From QHWK01 sp035315685 (GTDB taxonomy: Bacteria > Acidobacteriota > Vicinamibacteria > Vicinamibacterales > CAVVIG01), in assembly GCA_035315685.1 (NCBI GenBank), contig DATFXR010000305.1:1-15730 (forward strand): a DNA stretch of 15,730 nt, in the 5' to 3' direction. Position 1 is the first letter of the stretch; each line of letters opens with the position of its first letter. This document shows positions 1-6,176 of the stretch, one piece after another. The translations under genes were made by a program, and so were the position numbers. The notes under the pieces were generated by a model. It saw nothing but the letters and a program-made list of their open reading frames with translations, ran no database searches and had not been told where the DNA came from.

Positions 1-639
1 AAGATTGGCGCGCAGCTCCTTTTCGATCTCGTCACCCTTGCCTTTGCCGCGAGCCTGGAGTTCGAGGCACCAGGCGCCGAGCGCGTTGGCGCACAACAGG
101 AACTTCGTCCCCATCTTCTGCAGGTTCTCGATGCTGATGGCTGGCACCGCGCCGACGAGCTCCGGAATGTTCGGCGTCTGAAACGCCTGAATCACGATGT
201 GCGCGTCGTCGCCCGTCATCTTGTGAAACACGTTCCGCGTGTACGCCTTGCCAGTCTTGTCCTTCAGACCCAGGTAGTCGCCCAGCCCGTACTTCGCCCA
301 CATCGCGTCGTTGAACCCGAGCGCGATGCTCGATTGGTTGCCGATGCTGTAGAACGTGCCGACCGCTCCGACGGAGCCCGGCGCCGACTTGTAGGCCTCG
401 TTGTAAGTGTTCAGGTAGTTGAGGATGTGCAGCAGTGGCGTGCCGCCTTTGTGCTGCGGGAAATCGAAGAGGCACCGATGCGTGCCTTTCACCTCCTTGA
501 TCCAGGCGTCGGCCCCGGAGGCCGCCGCGCCAGGCGCCTGGGCATCCGCGCGGCCGCTCGCGAACGTTGTGACGCCGACTGCCGCGCCAACGAGCCTCCC
601 GATGAAACCGCGTCGATTTGCTTCGTGTGTCGTCAACAT
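1..639 (-). CDS. Tat-exported protein of unknown function, possibly DsrE-like (C-terminus off the window)
   Basis: The frame is open from an ATG at 639 to the left edge (213 residues, no stop). The N-terminus has a twin-arginine signal (R9-R10-G-F-I-G), a hydrophobic stretch at about 13-28 and an A-D-A cleavage motif at 31-33, so the protein is probably exported folded to the periplasm. The mature part starts a strand-like segment at about 54-60 (HRCLFDF), then a long helix with NYLNTYNEA, a GNQSSIALGFND segment at 100-111, and a hydrophobic strand with C183 and C191 (KFLLCANALGAWC). This alternation with a late Cys resembles the DsrE/DsrF sulfur-relay fold, but that is inference and no catalytic role is claimed. 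A strong Shine-Dalgarno (AGAAGGAGG, 645-653 on the minus strand) five bases before the ATG fixes the start. It lies downstream of the amine oxidase gene on the same strand across a 123-nt gap, so it may have its own promoter. Confidence 0.8.
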   Translation of the reverse strand, partial: MLTTHEANRRGFIGRLVGAAVGVTTFASGRADAQAPGAAASGADAWIKEVKGTHRCLFDFPQHKGGTPLLHILNYLNTYNEAYKSAPGSVGAVGTFYSIGNQSSIALGFNDAMWAKYGLGDYLGLKDKTGKAYTRNVFHKMTGDDAHIVIQAFQTPNIPELVGAVPAISIENLQKMGTKFLLCANALGAWCLELQARGKGKGDEIEKELRANL

Positions 640-644
640 GCCTG

Positions 645-653
645 CCTCCTTCT
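645..653 (-). promoter_or_regulatory. Strong Shine-Dalgarno of the Tat-exported protein gene
   Basis: Read on the minus strand this is AGAAGGAGG, ending five bases before the ATG at 639. It decides the start of a gene that is cut by the window edge and has no other recognised in-frame signal. Confidence 0.75.
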
Positions 654-718
654 GATCTCGCTCATGCCACAACCCTGATGAAGTCGTGCTGTTGTTGCGT
701 CTCAAACGTGCAAAAGGG

Positions 719-745
719 CTCCGCGATCCCTGCGTCCTCTGCGGT
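719..745. repeat. Short 9-nt tandem repeat, consensus CTCTGCGNN, three units
   Basis: Three consecutive 9-mers on the plus strand read CTCCGCGAT (719-727), CCCTGCGTC (728-736) and CTCTGCGGT (737-745), followed by a pyrimidine-rich TTCTCTTTC. The array sits in the gap between the amine oxidase stop and the start of the Tat-exported protein gene. The pattern resembles a degenerate dispersed intergenic repeat I recall from high-GC environmental genomes; that recollection is not verified here. It may be transcribed as part of the leader of the downstream gene. Confidence 0.45.
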
Positions 746-762
746 TTCTCTTTCGGACCACC

Positions 763-2841
763 TCAGCGCGTGACTGCATCGGCGGGCAGGTCGATCGCGG
801 GGTTCCGGTCGAAGAAGTTGTGCGGCCGCAGCCTGAACGACTGCCACATCATCGGCGTCACCGGCAGATCCTCGGCGCGCGTCAGATGGTGCATCCCGAG
901 ATTGATCCACACGACCACGTCCTGATTGCGGAGAGCCCGATCGCGGGCGGTCCAGACCGCCAGCCCGTCGTCGCCGCGGCTGCCGAGCATGTATTCGCCG
1001 CCCGCGTAGCGTTCTTCGGGCTGGTAGGGCGTGACCCACACGTCGTGGCGAAGGAAGCCGGCGCGCCTGGCCGGCCAGTCATCGGGATCGAGCATCAGCC
1101 GGGCATGATTGAACGCGAGCACCTCGTACGACGCCGGGTTGCCGACGCCGTTGGTGCGCTGCTCGTTGAGCACACGCAGTCGGACAGGATCGCCGTGTGT
1201 GTCCAATACGGCCGCGGACTCCGTTTCGGCGATCTGCCGCTCGACAACGTAGAGGCTGCGTCGGGTGGAGTCAGACGGCAGCCGAGCAGGCCGATACACG
1301 TCGCGGTTCACGCTGTTGCTCGGACCGTCGATATCGAGGTCGAGCCTGAAATTGAAGTAGTGATCGTGGTTGACGGCAACGAGATTCGGCGCCACGAGTG
1401 CGCCGACACGCGTGTCGTCGGCTGCGCTCGGATCACTCATTTTCCGCGCGGCGACACCCTTGAGCGCATCGATGCCGGTCGCGCCGACGCGCACTTCGAT
1501 CTCGGCGGCATCGTTGAAGATCCAGTCGAAGAGATAATCGTAATTGCCAATGGCCGCTGCCAGCCTTACGACGAGCTCGACGTTGGCACGACCCTCGTAG
1601 GTCTGGTTGACGGCTTCATAGTGACGCCAGATCGGATCGCCGAGGCTTCGCTCGAAGACACACACGGCGTTCGGGGTCGACACGGGCTCGCCCTTGTCGG
1701 TCGCGAACTCGGCGGGCAGAAAGCTCGCCGTCGTGGGGCAATCGATGCCAGGCTTCAGTTCGGACGCCAGCACGCCGGCGCCGTACTCACCGGTGTCGAA
1801 GTACGTCCGCGACTGCCAGCCGTAGTCGGAGTCCATGTACGGCACGAACATCTCCGACAGGTAGCCTTGGTACAGCACGGAGCGCCACGCCTGGCCGTCA
1901 CGCCAGCGCGCCAGCGAGATCGTCGGGCCGACGCGGGGATCGACGCGCACGTGAAAGCGCCAGTTGCCCCAGGTGACTTCGTGGCCGGCGATCCGCACAT
2001 TCGTGCCGAGCGGCTGCGCGAGCGTCGTCGGTTGCCGCGGCTCACGAAGTGTTTTTAACGACGCGGGATCGTAGTTCAGGTCGCCCGCTGCAATGGGCAC
2101 GACGCCGTAGTCGGTGACGCGCAACACCTCCATCCGCCGCAAATCGACGAGTGCGTAGAGACGTTCAATCGGCCAGCCGAATACGTTGGTGGTCGATCGC
2201 CGAGTGTCAAAGCAGCCGACCTTGACCAGGCGCTTGCCATCCTGCTCCGGGCTGCCGTAGTAGCCCGCCGAGAATGGCGCACAGAACACCTTGGTCAGGT
2301 CGGTGATGCCGCGCTTCTGCAACCCCGTCCTGAACTCGGCGTTCGACAGCACGATCTTGATGCCTTCGATTTCCGACAACGTGATCGACGGCTCGGCGCC
2401 GCGCCGTTCAGTCGCAGACACGATCCGCCGCCCCGTGAGATCGACGAGCAGCTCGTAGACACGCGAAGCGGTCATCGCCAGAACCCGAGCCTGTCGGACG
2501 AGCGGCTGACCGGGCTGCCACGCGAGCACAACGGCCTTCGGCGGATCCTGAGCCGCGACCGATGGAAACGCCGCGCTCGCGAAGCGCCCGTCGCCCTTGG
2601 CAATCTGAACCGCGTTACGGATTTCATCCGCGGTCAGCGGATCGAGCGGATGCACCGCCGACGCTGAAGAGCCGTTGGCTGCTGCGGGCGCGCTCCCGCT
2701 GCCCGTCGGCGCCGGTCCAAGGGAGCGTTGGCAGCCGACCGACAGCGCTATCGCGAGCGCTGCGGCGGAGACTGTTCGTGAGACAGCCACGATCTGACGC
2801 GTTGCCTGCTTCGTTCTACGGTTACCGGGAACGATCTCCAC
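763..2841 (-). CDS. Copper amine oxidase (topaquinone-dependent primary-amine oxidase), probably exported
   Basis: Oxidatively deaminates primary amines to aldehyde, ammonia and hydrogen peroxide using copper and a self-generated topaquinone. The 692-residue length is normal for the family. Visible landmarks: catalytic-base motif YFDTGEYGAG with D349; cofactor motif GNYDY with Y434 as the topaquinone precursor; copper ligands H492 and H494 in NHDHYFNF; third ligand H652 in MHHLTRAEDLPVTP, which aligns with the HVARAEEWP region I recall from the E. coli enzyme. The usual Ser/Thr three residues before the cofactor Asn is Ala430. The N-terminus has a hydrophobic signal ending LSVGC (C37), an imperfect lipobox, so periplasmic lipoprotein or cleaved export is likely. 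The start given is a GTG inside the preceding dehydrogenase gene (20-nt overlap, likely translational coupling); a GTG at 2790 would give a shorter, neater signal peptide. The family is certain; substrate is unknown. Confidence 0.93.
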   Translation of the reverse strand: MEIVPGNRRTKQATRQIVAVSRTVSAAALAIALSVGCQRSLGPAPTGSGSAPAAANGSSASAVHPLDPLTADEIRNAVQIAKGDGRFASAAFPSVAAQDPPKAVVLAWQPGQPLVRQARVLAMTASRVYELLVDLTGRRIVSATERRGAEPSITLSEIEGIKIVLSNAEFRTGLQKRGITDLTKVFCAPFSAGYYGSPEQDGKRLVKVGCFDTRRSTTNVFGWPIERLYALVDLRRMEVLRVTDYGVVPIAAGDLNYDPASLKTLREPRQPTTLAQPLGTNVRIAGHEVTWGNWRFHVRVDPRVGPTISLARWRDGQAWRSVLYQGYLSEMFVPYMDSDYGWQSRTYFDTGEYGAGVLASELKPGIDCPTTASFLPAEFATDKGEPVSTPNAVCVFERSLGDPIWRHYEAVNQTYEGRANVELVVRLAAAIGNYDYLFDWIFNDAAEIEVRVGATGIDALKGVAARKMSDPSAADDTRVGALVAPNLVAVNHDHYFNFRLDLDIDGPSNSVNRDVYRPARLPSDSTRRSLYVVERQIAETESAAVLDTHGDPVRLRVLNEQRTNGVGNPASYEVLAFNHARLMLDPDDWPARRAGFLRHDVWVTPYQPEERYAGGEYMLGSRGDDGLAVWTARDRALRNQDVVVWINLGMHHLTRAEDLPVTPMMWQSFRLRPHNFFDRNPAIDLPADAVTR

Positions 2842-4078
2842 GATTCTGAGTGCTCGCCTGCTTCGGCGTGACCCGGAACAGCCCGCCGGGATTGGCGTCC
2901 TCGAGCATCCACAGCGCGCCGCCCGGACCGACTTCCACGTCGCGAAGGCGGTGGCCGACGTCCCACCGTTCAGCGGGCGTGGCCCCGCCCTTGCCGTCGA
3001 ACGTGATGCGGTTGAGCGTCCGCGTCGCGATCCCGCTCACCAGCGCCGAGCCTCGCCACTGCGGAAACATCGCGCCGCTGTAGAAAATGAGGTTGCCGGG
3101 CGCGATGATCGGCGTCCAGTAGATCACCGGCTTGGTCAGATCAGGCCGTGTATCCGGACTCGGGATCGGCACGCCGTTGTAGTTCACGGCATAGGAGACG
3201 AGCGGCCAGCCGTAATTCTTGCCACGTTCGATCAGGTTCAGTTCGTCGCCGCCTCTTGGGCCATGCTCCACTTCCCACAGCCGGCCGTCGGGCGCGAACG
3301 CAAGGCCGTAGGGCGTTCGATGACCAGTGGTCCAGGTTTCCGATGGCGCCAGATTCCCGTCCGGAAACGTGTAGGTGCTGACGACGGGCGCGGTCTTGGC
3401 CACCTCGGTATCGCGTGGGGGATTGATCAAGAAAACGCTGGGCGCGCCCTTCTTTCCGGCCATCGGGTTGCCGGCCGCCGGCTTGCCGTCGAGCGTCAGA
3501 CGGAGAATCTTCCCGAGCGCCTGATTGGGATCCTGCGCGGGCGTCATGCGCTGGCGATCGCCGACCGTCAGGAACAGGTACTGGCCGTCGGGCGAAAAGG
3601 CGATCTGAGCGCCAAACTGTCCGCCCCGGCCCCTGGGCATCTCACGCCACAGCACCTGCAATTCCTCCAGGCTCACCTTGCTCGCGCTGAGAGCCAACCG
3701 CGCGCGTGCGAGGGCCAGGCTCGACCCGCCGTCGCCGGGCTCCGCATACGTGAGATACACGTTGTGATCGGTTGCGTAGTGCGGCGAGATGAACACGCCC
3801 AACATGCCGCCTTGGCCCTGGTAGAGAACCTCCGGAACGTTCTCGACCGGCGTCTTCTCGCCCTGTTGGGTGACCAGCCAGACCGGGCCGACCTTCTCGG
3901 TGACGAGCATGCGTCCATCGGGGAGAAACGCAATGCGCCAGGGCAGTTTGAACGTCGCTACCTGGGTCATCGTGAACGGGAGGCTCGCCTCCGGCTTCAA
4001 GTCGCCCGCGTTGATCTGCGCCCGCACCGCTGCCGACACCAGAGTGAGCAGCACTGCCGTATTCACAAGCGTCTTCAT
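2822..4078 (-). CDS. PQQ-dependent sugar dehydrogenase family protein (glucose/sorbosone dehydrogenase fold)
   Basis: A 418-residue six-bladed propeller protein of the soluble glucose/sorbosone dehydrogenase family, whose characterised members oxidise sugars with PQQ in the periplasm. An N-terminal Sec signal (about 1-20, ending A-V-R-A before Q21) supports export. Family landmarks: PWRIAFLPDGRMLVTEK (46-62), FGAQIAFSPDG (155-165), VGDR (172-175), GHRTPYGLAFAPDG (252-265), EHGPRGGDELN (271-281), GKNYGWP (286-292). At the place where family members usually carry the catalytic His (HFGxR/GRI) this protein has Gln154 (GGQFGAQI), so the classical proton-abstraction mechanism may not apply. Shine-Dalgarno GAGGAAGA precedes the ATG at 4078. 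It is the first gene of an apparent operon; the amine oxidase starts inside its last codons. Substrate and PQQ use are unproven. Confidence 0.88.
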   Translation of the reverse strand: MKTLVNTAVLLTLVSAAVRAQINAGDLKPEASLPFTMTQVATFKLPWRIAFLPDGRMLVTEKVGPVWLVTQQGEKTPVENVPEVLYQGQGGMLGVFISPHYATDHNVYLTYAEPGDGGSSLALARARLALSASKVSLEELQVLWREMPRGRGGQFGAQIAFSPDGQYLFLTVGDRQRMTPAQDPNQALGKILRLTLDGKPAAGNPMAGKKGAPSVFLINPPRDTEVAKTAPVVSTYTFPDGNLAPSETWTTGHRTPYGLAFAPDGRLWEVEHGPRGGDELNLIERGKNYGWPLVSYAVNYNGVPIPSPDTRPDLTKPVIYWTPIIAPGNLIFYSGAMFPQWRGSALVSGIATRTLNRITFDGKGGATPAERWDVGHRLRDVEVGPGGALWMLEDANPGGLFRVTPKQASTQNRGDRSR

Positions 4079-4124
4079 GAATTCTTCCTCGAGAGCGTCG
4101 GAGACGACCTAAGGATAAGCCCGA

Positions 4125-4293
4125 TCAGCTGTCCGGCCACGCGATCGCGGTCTGAATCGGCGCCGGGACGCCGCCGATGGATTCCTCAGCCATGCGACGC
4201 CTCCATCCGCTGGTCCACCTGTTCGGGCGTGAGCTCTTCCTTCGCCGTGCCGTGCGCCCACAAGGCGGTTGTGCGACGTCCCGACGTCCTCAT
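4125..4293 (-). pseudogene. Possible frameshifted C-terminal remnant of an unidentified gene (or two tiny overlapping ORFs)
   Basis: On the minus strand, 4266-4186 reads ALWAHGTAKEELTPEQVDQR then MEASHG and stops at 4188-4186. In the +1 frame 4193-4125 reads MAEESIGGVPAPIQTAIAWP then DS and a stop. Both pieces have strong G/C third positions (about 23 of 26 and 19 of 22 codons) and acidic, helix-like composition, unlike the Arg/Pro-rich shadow frames around them. Removing one base near 4194 would join them into a 46-codon open frame. This looks like the eroded end of a displaced gene, now lying between two divergent genes. The small ORFs could instead be real: one of 35 residues starts at ATG 4293 and one of 22 at ATG 4193, overlapping as ATGGCTGA. 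I do not recognise the family. Confidence 0.35.
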
Positions 4294-4303
4294 GCTTCGA
4301 CTC

Positions 4304-4312
4304 TGCGACAAT
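4304..4312 (+). promoter_or_regulatory. Possible extended -10 for a leaderless AraC-type gene
   Basis: TGCGACAAT matches an extended -10 (TGn plus a hexamer agreeing with TATAAT at four of six positions) and ends eight bases before the ATG at 4321, placing transcription start at or next to the start codon. No Shine-Dalgarno precedes that ATG, which fits leaderless translation. No convincing -35 is seen. Confidence 0.25.
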
Positions 4313-4320
4313 ACTGGCCG

Positions 4321-5148
4321 ATGACCGGCCCTGACTCCGCCGTCGCCGCGCCGGCGCTGCCGCTGCGTCCGTTCGTCTCGCACTACGCCGGCTCGCGCAT
4401 GCGCGATCTTCCGCCGGGGCAGCATGCCGGCCTGCCCTCCCGCCATATCGATCTCATCGTCAGCCTCGCGAGACCGATCGAGATCGCGCGCATGCCGGGC
4501 ACGCAGTCTCCCGGCGCCTACCGCGCCTTCGTCGCCGGTCTGCAGCAGGCGCCGGCGCTGGTGCGGATGAGCGGAGACCTGGACTGCCTGCACGTTTTCC
4601 TGAAGCCTGCTGCGGCGCGGGCGCTGCTCGGGATCAGCGGCCGCGCGGTGGCGTCGCAAGTCGTGCACCTCGCCGACATCGACGGCGCAATGTGTGACGA
4701 GCTGATCGATCGCCTCAGCGTCGACGACAACTGGCTGCAGCGCTTTGCCGCAGTGGATCGGATGCTCCTGCGCAGGCTGCGGCCGGTCACGATGTCCCAC
4801 GACATGGTGTGGGCCTGGCGCAGCCTGGCGCTGAGTCATGGGTGCTTGCCCGTCCACGAGCTCGCGCGCGACATCGGCTTCAGCCGGCGACACTTCGGCG
4901 AGCGCTTCACGTCCGAGTTCGGCATCGCGCCCAAGGCGGCAGCGCGCGTGTTTCGGTTCGAGCGCGCCTGCCGGCTGTTCCTGCGCTCTCCGCATCGCAT
5001 CGCGGACGTCGCAATGGCCAGCGGCTTCTACGACCAGGCCCACATGGTCCGGGAGTGGCATGCGCTGGCGGGCTGCACGCCGCGGGAGTGGATCGTCGGC
5101 CAGCTCCCCTTTTTACAAGACTACGAAATCGGCGGAGGCCATGATTGA
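4321..5148 (+). CDS. AraC-family transcriptional regulator
   Basis: A 275-residue DNA-binding regulator. Residues about 10-160 form an N-terminal sensing domain of the kind seen in AraC proteins with DUF6597-like N-termini (PLRPFVSHYAGSRMRDLPPG, then PSRHIDLIVSLA). The C-terminal double helix-turn-helix spans about 176-258: VHELARDIGFSRRHFGERF is the first recognition unit and IADVAMASGFYDQAHMVREW the second, followed by the usual TPREW. The frame is open upstream to an ATG at 4177, but that extension is Arg/Leu-rich, opposite a more coding-like minus-strand frame, and leaves family-like sequence only after 4321, so 4321 was chosen. Three bases separate its stop from the VOC gene, so it probably heads an operon and may control it and perhaps itself. 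The ligand is unknown. Confidence 0.9.
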   Translation: MTGPDSAVAAPALPLRPFVSHYAGSRMRDLPPGQHAGLPSRHIDLIVSLARPIEIARMPGTQSPGAYRAFVAGLQQAPALVRMSGDLDCLHVFLKPAAARALLGISGRAVASQVVHLADIDGAMCDELIDRLSVDDNWLQRFAAVDRMLLRRLRPVTMSHDMVWAWRSLALSHGCLPVHELARDIGFSRRHFGERFTSEFGIAPKAAARVFRFERACRLFLRSPHRIADVAMASGFYDQAHMVREWHALAGCTPREWIVGQLPFLQDYEIGGGHD

Positions 5149-5151
5149 TGC

Positions 5152-5577
5152 ATGCGAATCACGCCCTGCATCAGTCTGGTCTTCAACGGTGAGTGTGACG
5201 CGGCATTCACTCTCTATCAGCACTGCCTCGAAGGCAGCGTGACGTTCCGCCTCACATGGGGCGACTCGCCGATGGCTGACCAGGCGCCCGCGGAATGGCG
5301 TGCCAAGATTCTGCACGCCACGCTGACCGTGGGCGGCACGGCCCTCTCGGGCGGCGACGTGCTGCCCGGTCTGTACGAACGTCCGCAGGGTTTTCAACTT
5401 CAGCTCAATCTCGACGATGCCGCAGCGGCCGAACGCATCTTCACGCAGCTGGCCGACGGCGGACGGGTCACTGTTCCTCTGCAGCAGACCTTCTGGGCGA
5501 AGCGGTTCGGTGCCGTCGTGGACCGTTTCGGCATCCCTTGGGGGATCAACTGCGGAGAAGAGGCAGCCGTACCATGA
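5152..5577 (+). CDS. VOC-superfamily PhnB-like protein
   Basis: A 141-residue cytoplasmic protein with the PhnB/glyoxalase-like arrangement: it opens with an ITPCISLVFNGECDAAFTLY strand-helix unit, continues with ILHATLTVGGTALSGGD, and ends with QTFWAKRFGAVVDRFGIPWG, the hallmark C-terminal pattern of the PhnB-like (3-demethylubiquinone-9 3-methyltransferase-like) group. Members of this group are often annotated as glyoxalase/bleomycin-resistance related, but most have no proven activity. It begins three bases after the AraC stop, with GGAGG in the end of that gene as a probable ribosome site about 13 bases upstream, and its stop overlaps the next start (ATGA). AraC plus VOC pairs are a recurring arrangement, suggesting the regulator responds to or controls the small-molecule step handled here. 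Confidence 0.87.
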   Translation: MRITPCISLVFNGECDAAFTLYQHCLEGSVTFRLTWGDSPMADQAPAEWRAKILHATLTVGGTALSGGDVLPGLYERPQGFQLQLNLDDAAAAERIFTQLADGGRVTVPLQQTFWAKRFGAVVDRFGIPWGINCGEEAAVP

Positions 5578-6134
5578 CGGCGGACCTCGAGCCCTTTCAC
5601 GTCAAGAGTCGCCGACAATGGCGGGCGTGGCTGACCAGGCATCACACCTCCAGTCCAGGTGTCTGGCTCGTGTTCTACAAGACCCATACAGGCGTGAAGT
5701 CGATCCCCTACGAAGACATGGTTCGCGAGGCTCTCTGCTTCGGATGGATTGACAGCCTGGTCAAACGGCTCGATGACGATCGCTACGCTCTCAAATTGAC
5801 GCCACGACAGCCGACGAGCAAGTGGTCGGTGATCAATCGAAAACGGTGGGCGGAGCTCGAGACGGCAGGCCTGCTCACGCCGGCCGGTCTCGCGGCCGCA
5901 CCAACCAACAACACCTACGCGCCACGACCAGTCATCCCCGACCTGCCGGCCTACCTCGCCAAAGCACTGAAGGCGAATCCTGGAGCGTGGCAATTCTTCG
6001 GGGAGCTGGCGCCCACCTATCGACGTGACTTCGTCGTCTGGATCCATATCGCGAAGCGACCCGAAACGCGCGCCAGGCGCATTCGTGAATCGATCGCCCT
6101 GTTGGCTGCCGGCAAGAAGCTTGGCTTGAAGTAG
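5574..6134 (+). CDS. YdeI/OmpD-associated (OmdA-like) family protein
   Basis: A 186-residue protein. Landmarks: a start region with SRRQWRAWLTRHH, then GVWLVFYK, the family signature VREALCFGWIDS around residues 49-60, SKWSVINRKRWAEL, and the C-terminal OmdA-like section with AWQFFGELAPTYRRDFVVWI and AKRPETRARRIRESI. The family carries a name derived from bacteriocin-protection or OmpD-association reports, yet the biochemical role is unsettled, so no reaction is assigned. The ATG at 5574 overlaps the VOC stop by four bases, so translation is probably coupled and this is the last gene of the AraC-VOC-YdeI operon. A second longer frame across 5295-6134 exists only because the same frame stays open backwards through the VOC gene. 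Confidence 0.87.
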   Translation: MTADLEPFHVKSRRQWRAWLTRHHTSSPGVWLVFYKTHTGVKSIPYEDMVREALCFGWIDSLVKRLDDDRYALKLTPRQPTSKWSVINRKRWAELETAGLLTPAGLAAAPTNNTYAPRPVIPDLPAYLAKALKANPGAWQFFGELAPTYRRDFVVWIHIAKRPETRARRIRESIALLAAGKKLGLK

Positions 6135-6159
6135 ACGGGCGCGCTCTTCCGGATACAAT
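6132..6159 (+). promoter_or_regulatory. Probable sigma70-type promoter of the Ser/Thr kinase gene
   Basis: TAGACG (6132-6137, four of six against TTGACA) and TACAAT (6154-6159, five of six against TATAAT) are separated by 16 bases. Transcription would begin near 6166, leaving a leader of about 11 bases before the ATG at 6177. The element lies wholly in the 42-nt gap after the YdeI stop, so the kinase is probably its own transcription unit. Confidence 0.45.
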
Positions 6160-6176
6160 CGACCGTCGAGCGTTTG

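Noticed and set aside
820..2058. Open frame of 412 codons on the plus strand
   Set aside because: Antisense to the amine oxidase, whose cofactor and copper-ligand motifs are unambiguous.
4275..4288. Two GACGTC palindromes as an operator
   Set aside because: Six-base GC-rich palindromes are expected by chance here and no spacing or conservation evidence is available.
4177..4320. N-terminal extension of the AraC regulator from ATG 4177
   Set aside because: No ribosome site, Arg/Leu-rich sequence with no family resemblance, and it lies opposite a more coding-like minus-strand frame; family-like sequence begins after 4321.
2951..4324. Open frame of 457 codons on the plus strand
   Set aside because: Antisense to the PQQ-type dehydrogenase, with low-complexity Arg/His-rich composition and no motif.
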